From Mortierella sp. BCC40632 (taxonomy: Eukaryota > Mortierellomycota > Mortierellomycetes > Mortierellales > Mortierellaceae): a stretch of DNA of 64,000 bases. The stretch covers positions 894,312 through 958,311 of the forward strand of contig WAEK01000020.1 in NCBI GenBank assembly GCA_011634665.1. The letters are read 5' to 3'. Below, piece by piece: positions 59,949 to 64,000 of this stretch (its first letter is position 1; each line of letters starts with the position of its first letter). The notes under the pieces were generated by a model. That model saw nothing but the letters and a program-made list of their open reading frames with translations. It ran no database searches and had not been told where the DNA came from. The translations under genes and the position numbers were made by a program.

Positions 59949-59977
59949 GTAATTTGGATTGAGATTGTTGTTGGAAG

Positions 59978-61957
59978 ATGTTGTATGAGGCAGTTGGTCA
60001 TCCAAGGTCGATGGATGTGAGTGTCTTTCCTTGGTTCTATGAAGAAGCCGATTCCATCGACACCAGAGATCTCGAATCTTTTGTGGATCATGACGTTGAT
60101 CGGTGGGTTTCTGAAGAGAGCCAAGCAATTGAGACATTCCTGCGGCGTTGTACAAAGCTACACACTCTTGGCATGGGTGTTGGACATCTCTCTCAGTTCC
60201 AATGGCTCCGCTCCTCCTCAACTACCTTGGGCTCGACAGGAAACTCTCTACTACCGTCACCTCCGCGAAGGCTCGTTGGGAGGCTTTCAGAGCTACATCT
60301 CTCATCCAATCGCAACTACTGGATTATCATTCACGCGCTCAATGATATCATCGCAGCATCTGGAGAGAGCCTCGAGTTCATAAATGTCAATCAAGGGTGG
60401 CTCGACAGATTCTATCCAGGAAGTGAAGTAGGGGACTTTGTAGGTGAATCTCTAGAGTTCCAAAGTATTCCTAGACCCACCACGATTGGTCTTGACTGGT
60501 ATCTTCCAAGAGTGAGCAAGATCAATATCTCATATGGAGGGATCGTATCTGTCGGATCGTTCGACCAATGTCCGCTTCTCCGGAGCATCGAGATCCAGAG
60601 TAATGCCTGCAATGACCTATCAAAATTTAATAGTTTGAACATTGAACAAGAGCAGCAGCGATTGGTATTCGAGGAGACACTGAAACTCCTCCCGACCTGG
60701 AAACTCCCTAGACTGGAACGACTGTGTCTAGTTGGCATGGTGGCAGTCCAGTTTGACTTTGAGTCGATCAAGTTCATGCCAAGGCTCCGAGATCTGGAAT
60801 TGAGTGTGGAGTTTGATGGCTGGTTCTCAACATTTGCAAACATGTACATGGAGGTGTGTCCTGACAATATAAGGTCAATCCTCGTAAGTACTGGGTTTAT
60901 GGATCTGACTTTCTTCGCCTTGTTCGCCTTGTTCACCTCATTGGCCCTCTCGCACTTCGCACCTCTTTTTGCTCTCTTAATCACCACCAGCTTCTATTTA
61001 ACCTGCTTGCTAACTCGTTGGAATGTGGGATCAACTCTTCAGGGCATGACAGTGGATACCCCACCAAGTGAGGCCCGGACATCCAAGTTCTACCCTTGGA
61101 ACTGGTCTTCAGAGTCGCTTTCCTCACTTGATATCGCAGGTCCTGCAGCCATAATGTTCCATCTCGGACAGTTCACTCTGTTTCCGTCTCTTAAGAGACT
61201 TGCCATCACACCCCGCGACAGTGGCGACTACAAAATATTTCAGACACAAGAGGAGGCCCTGGCCAGGCTCTACTCTAGTCAGACCATTTTCTCAAACGAA
61301 CCGTCCATCCATCATGACAGTCTTCCAGGCCAATCCTCTGCTTCGCCTGTGGCTACGGTGGAGACTACACCATCATTAACAGATCAGATCTCTTGTGAAT
61401 CTGTGGCTCCGTCAAGGCTTTATGGAGTCGATAGAAGAGATCTCTTGGAATTTTTTCATATTCTGTCCGCGCGACCATATCCAGAGTGCAGACTTCGATA
61501 CCTCGATCTCAATAGCAACTCAATCACCATCAGTCCTGACGTCTGGTTCTACATATTGAGACAATGTGCACCCGATCGCATTCAATTAGATAGACACAAA
61601 AATCAGAGCCTGTACACACAAATACGCAGTTTTGAGAAGGTATTCAAAATAATGGAGGAACTGGAGGACATCCAGGATATACTCAAGGAAGATGTGAAGC
61701 CTCTAGTGGATGGTGTACATCCAAGTGATAATCAAAACCAAGGAGTGAGATCAAATAGAGGCCTGGTTGTGTCATTCCATGCGTATAGTCCACAGGAGGA
61801 TGATTTTGAACTAACCAAATCCCACCGGAGAGCATTGGATTTGAAGAAGATCTTCGTAGAGGATATAGGATATTACGCGGCCATACCAGGATGTCGGGTC
61901 TATTGTTTCACTAACCATAGCAACTACTGCTTTGTTCCGAGCAAGTTCTATGAATGA
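59978..61957 (+). pseudogene. F-box/LRR gene, 5'-truncated second copy
   Basis: This relative of the gene at 46897-50000 starts only at the segment corresponding to FYHAVGRPRSMDV of the minus-strand copy; here it reads LYEAVGHPRSMDV. Everything upstream, including the F-box, is replaced by the inverted arm. Exon 1 runs from the breakpoint (first ATG 59978) to 60883 (donor GTAAGT) and exon 2 from 61043 to 61957, giving 607 residues. LRR-like strands include LSELHLSSNRN, CPLLRSIEIQSNA, LPRLERLCLVGM and MPRLRDLELSVEF, and the C-terminus keeps IPGCRVYCFTNHSNYCFVPSKFYE in reduced form. Identity with the first copy looks moderate, so the gene pair is older than the inverted duplication. Without an F-box it cannot act as an SCF adaptor; residual expression is unknown. 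Confidence 0.75.
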
Positions 61958-62831
61958 GTTTCATCTTCACTTGGATTGTTGTTATGGGTGAGATGGAGTA
62001 TGTGCGCGGATTGCATGAGTCTTTTCTCCCTTTCTCTTTCTCAAGCACATTTTATGTGCAAGAGGGAGGGTAATGGGGTCTGAAAAGTGAGAAAAAAGGA
62101 AAGCCGGAGACAAGAGATAGAAGCGCTCCGCCACAACGATTGCTGGCTGAATTTTAGACAAATAAATAACAATCTCCGCCTCGTTCCCTTTGCCTCCAAG
62201 ACAGATGAGTAAATGGCAAGATGGAGCTTGAAAATCGACCCGCGTTCTCTATATTTGCACTGACTGTTCACTCATGAATTTTTATCAGCATTTGCTGTAT
62301 GGCTTCCAGGTTTAGTAGCCCCAGTCAAAGTAACTGGATATATATCTTGAGTCAAGAGAGCAGCCTCCGATGTGTGCCGTGCAGGGTCAGTGTACACTAC
62401 GATACTTGCCCAGAAGTAGACCCATTGTTTCTCACCAATTGTTCATCGCCTTTGATTCGGGTATCGTTTTAATTTTATGACGCCCCTCATCCGATCCACA
62501 AATCCATGTGCTCATCAGCCTGCCACTACAAAATCATACAAGACGACTCGCTTTTATAATACTCGCGAGAAAAGTGAATATAAAGATGAGGGACGGGAGC
62601 AGCAATAGCCTGTAGGTACTCATTCGACCTGGATCCCAGAGAGAGAGCGAGTAAAAGACAGAAACGAGAACAGAGAGTAGAATGGTTGTAGAAGAAAGGT
62701 GTAATATGTGATTTATTATAGGGTAATCTTCGAATAGATGAGAGCTAGATGAGATCTCATGTGTATGTCGTGTATGAATGTTGAATGTTGAATGTTGTAC
62801 GTTGTATGTTGTGTGTTGTGTGTGTTCGAAT
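61958..62831. other. Intergenic region between F-box copy 2 and secreted copy 3
   Basis: No gene is supported. The right part (62760-62825) contains short TGTTGAATG/TGTTGTATG-type repeats just downstream of the secreted gene's stop. A 76-codon minus-strand frame at 62041-62271 has no recognisable features. Confidence 0.5.
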
Positions 62832-63401
62832 TTAGGCCTTGACACTGAACTTGATGACCTCGAGGAGGGGACACGCTCTCTCCCAGACCTTGTTGGCAAA
62901 GAAGAACTCGCAAGTACCCTTGTACGAGTCGAAGCAGAAGGATCCATCGTCGTGGCATCCCTTGGGGAAGTTGTCGACGGCATCAATCGATCCTACCTCG
63001 GGATACACAACAGCTCGAGATTGTCCCCAAGCAGAGTTGACATAGCCACTGAAGCGGAAGCCGTAGACAGTTGTACCGAATCCACCACCGTTACCACCAA
63101 TGCTGACGTTGATGCTGCGGTTGTCGGTGCGAACAAACAGGTTGGTACCAAACTCGTGCTTGGAGTTGTTGGTGTTGGATCGAGACTTCTCCTTGGTGCA
63201 GGTGTACTCGGTAGCGCCGTTCGACAAGGGGGTGATCTTGGTAGTGCCAGGGACACAGCCCTTGAAGTAGTGAGCCTCAATGGCCTCATCCATCGAAGCA
63301 TAAGACTGGCCAGCGGGGTCGGTAGTGGCGACAGGAGCAGGAGCAGCAGTCGCCGACAACAAGGCCATGGCAAGAACAGGGAGAGTCAAAAAGAACTTCA
63401 T
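62832..63401 (-). CDS. Secreted six-cysteine protein, copy 3, 189 aa
   Basis: This paralogue is full length and intact, with the same MKFFLTLPVLAMALLSATAA signal peptide, the same six cysteines (FKGC, EYTC, KGC, SFCF, GTCEFFF, ERAC) and the same Gly-rich turn followed by VYGFRFSGYVNSAWG. It is clearly more diverged from copies 1 and 2 than they are from each other, for example a shorter Ala/Pro spacer and several substitutions near the C-terminus. The 5' UTR intron (63523-63414) and a TTTATA-type TATA box (about 63636-63642) are conserved. The proximal coding part uses C-ending codons, which suggests strong expression. Confidence 0.85.
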   Translation of the reverse strand: MKFFLTLPVLAMALLSATAAPAPVATTDPAGQSYASMDEAIEAHYFKGCVPGTTKITPLSNGATEYTCTKEKSRSNTNNSKHEFGTNLFVRTDNRSINVSIGGNGGGFGTTVYGFRFSGYVNSAWGQSRAVVYPEVGSIDAVDNFPKGCHDDGSFCFDSYKGTCEFFFANKVWERACPLLEVIKFSVKA

Positions 63402-64000
63402 GGTGTGATTTTTCTAATGAGAGAGAGAAATGAAGTCAATCGTGTTAATACTTGTGGGTTCCAGGTCACACAAGAACAGAGTAAAGAGGGTTACAAGGTA
63501 GAGAGAGAAAAGAGATGATTTACTTTGAAGGGTTGGACAAGAGAGAGTTTGTGTGAGTGAGTGAGTGTTGGAAGACCTTGGTAAGGCAGATGATGTGTTG
63601 TGAAGTAATGAAGAAAGAGAGGGGTAGAGGATTACTTTTATACTTGAGAGGTTGAGAGGTTAAGAGGCTGTGTGTGTGAGAGGGGGGGAAGGAGAGGAGA
63701 GAGCGAGAGAGAGAGAGAGAGAGAGAGGAATGTTTGTTAAGGTCCAGGCCAGAAATTGACATCTTATTGCCAAGCGACCGTTGTCGTGAAGATAGCGACC
63801 AACGAACAAACACGACAATCCCCAGGGGTCAGATCTCAAGACCCTAGTTGGCCCAATCGGGCAAGACTTATGTCCCTAATAGACAGGGACAGACAGGACA
63901 TACATGACAGACGAGGCTTTGACACTGCATGAAGGAGGGAAGGGGCTGAAGTTGGTACTTCACTAGTATGCTCTGTATGAACCTTATTGAACAACCCTCA
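63402..64000 (-). promoter_or_regulatory. Promoter and upstream flank of secreted copy 3
   Basis: The stretch contains the 5' UTR intron, TATA box, a GA-rich block at 63700-63727, a segment resembling the tRNA-like element of the arms (about 63835-63870), and at the very end sequence related to the arm spacer at 57445-57495. The duplication unit that made copy 3 therefore included at least 500 bases of upstream DNA. Confidence 0.5.

Larger units (their letters stand above)
58097..59971 (+). repeat. Right arm of the inverted duplication
   Basis: Reverse-complement copy of 55504-57376. It ends abruptly inside the second F-box/LRR gene, where TTGTTG is followed by GAAGATGTTGTATGAGG. It differs from the left arm by scattered substitutions (for example Leu to Phe and Pro to Ser changes in the unknown exons) and by one extra T in the secreted-protein gene. 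Confidence 0.9.

Noticed and set aside
59978..61957. Single 659-codon exon for the second F-box/LRR copy
   Set aside because: The middle 53 codons are an intron with GTAAGT and TTCAG signals at the same place as the intron in the other copy.
1..64000. CRISPR arrays, rRNA, intact tRNAs, transposase or reverse transcriptase genes
   Set aside because: Looked for and not seen; repeats present are simple sequence, minisatellites and the inverted duplication.

Overview
The window looks like nuclear DNA of an early-diverging fungus, most likely Mortierellomycota (Mortierella and relatives). This is inferred from gene content and style, not from a search. Most genes are split by short GT-AG introns. 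Introns and flanks are packed with poly-A/poly-T runs and (CT)n, (GA)n and (GT)n tracts, and 5' regions are pyrimidine-rich. Gene content is fungal/opisthokont: twinfilin, ANP32, PITHD1, a Sfc1-type carrier, Cmc2, Afg1, Shy1/SURF1 and F-box/LRR proteins. Exon structures below were built by hand from splice sites, reading-frame phase and family similarity. No transcript data were available.

Region 1-44 kb is ordinary gene space. From the left: a partial FMN-binding PNPOx-like gene (-); a type II membrane O-fucosyltransferase-like gene (+); a six-exon 1113-residue von Willebrand A protein (+); a small secreted protein (+); twinfilin (+); the succinate/fumarate carrier (+); PITHD1 (-); Cmc2 (+); a probable NELF-A homologue (-); a doubtful short gene (+); Afg1 (-); a Q/P/M-rich protein (-); a membrane-anchored alginate-lyase-domain protein (+); and ANP32 (-). 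Gaps of 1-3.5 kb hold mostly simple-sequence repeats.

Region 44-64 kb changes character. After SURF1 (-) comes an F-box/LRR gene (-) with one in-frame TGA, then a cysteine-rich protein of 593 residues with an uninterrupted coding region and no recognised family. Next is a 1.87-kb inverted duplication (55504-57376 and 58097-59971) around a 0.72-kb spacer. Each arm carries one copy of a small secreted six-cysteine protein, intact on the left and frameshifted on the right, plus two exons of an unrecognised gene. The right arm ends inside a second F-box/LRR gene and removes its N-terminal half. A third, older secreted paralogue lies at 62.8-63.4 kb. This end reads as a rearranging accessory region.

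Functional themes: four genes act in mitochondria (Sfc1, Cmc2, Afg1, SURF1), and three of these serve cytochrome c oxidase assembly or quality control. The secretory/surface group is the O-fucosyltransferase, the lyase and the secreted proteins. Nuclear genes include the NELF-A candidate and ANP32. I saw no CRISPR array, rRNA, intact tRNA or transposase gene.
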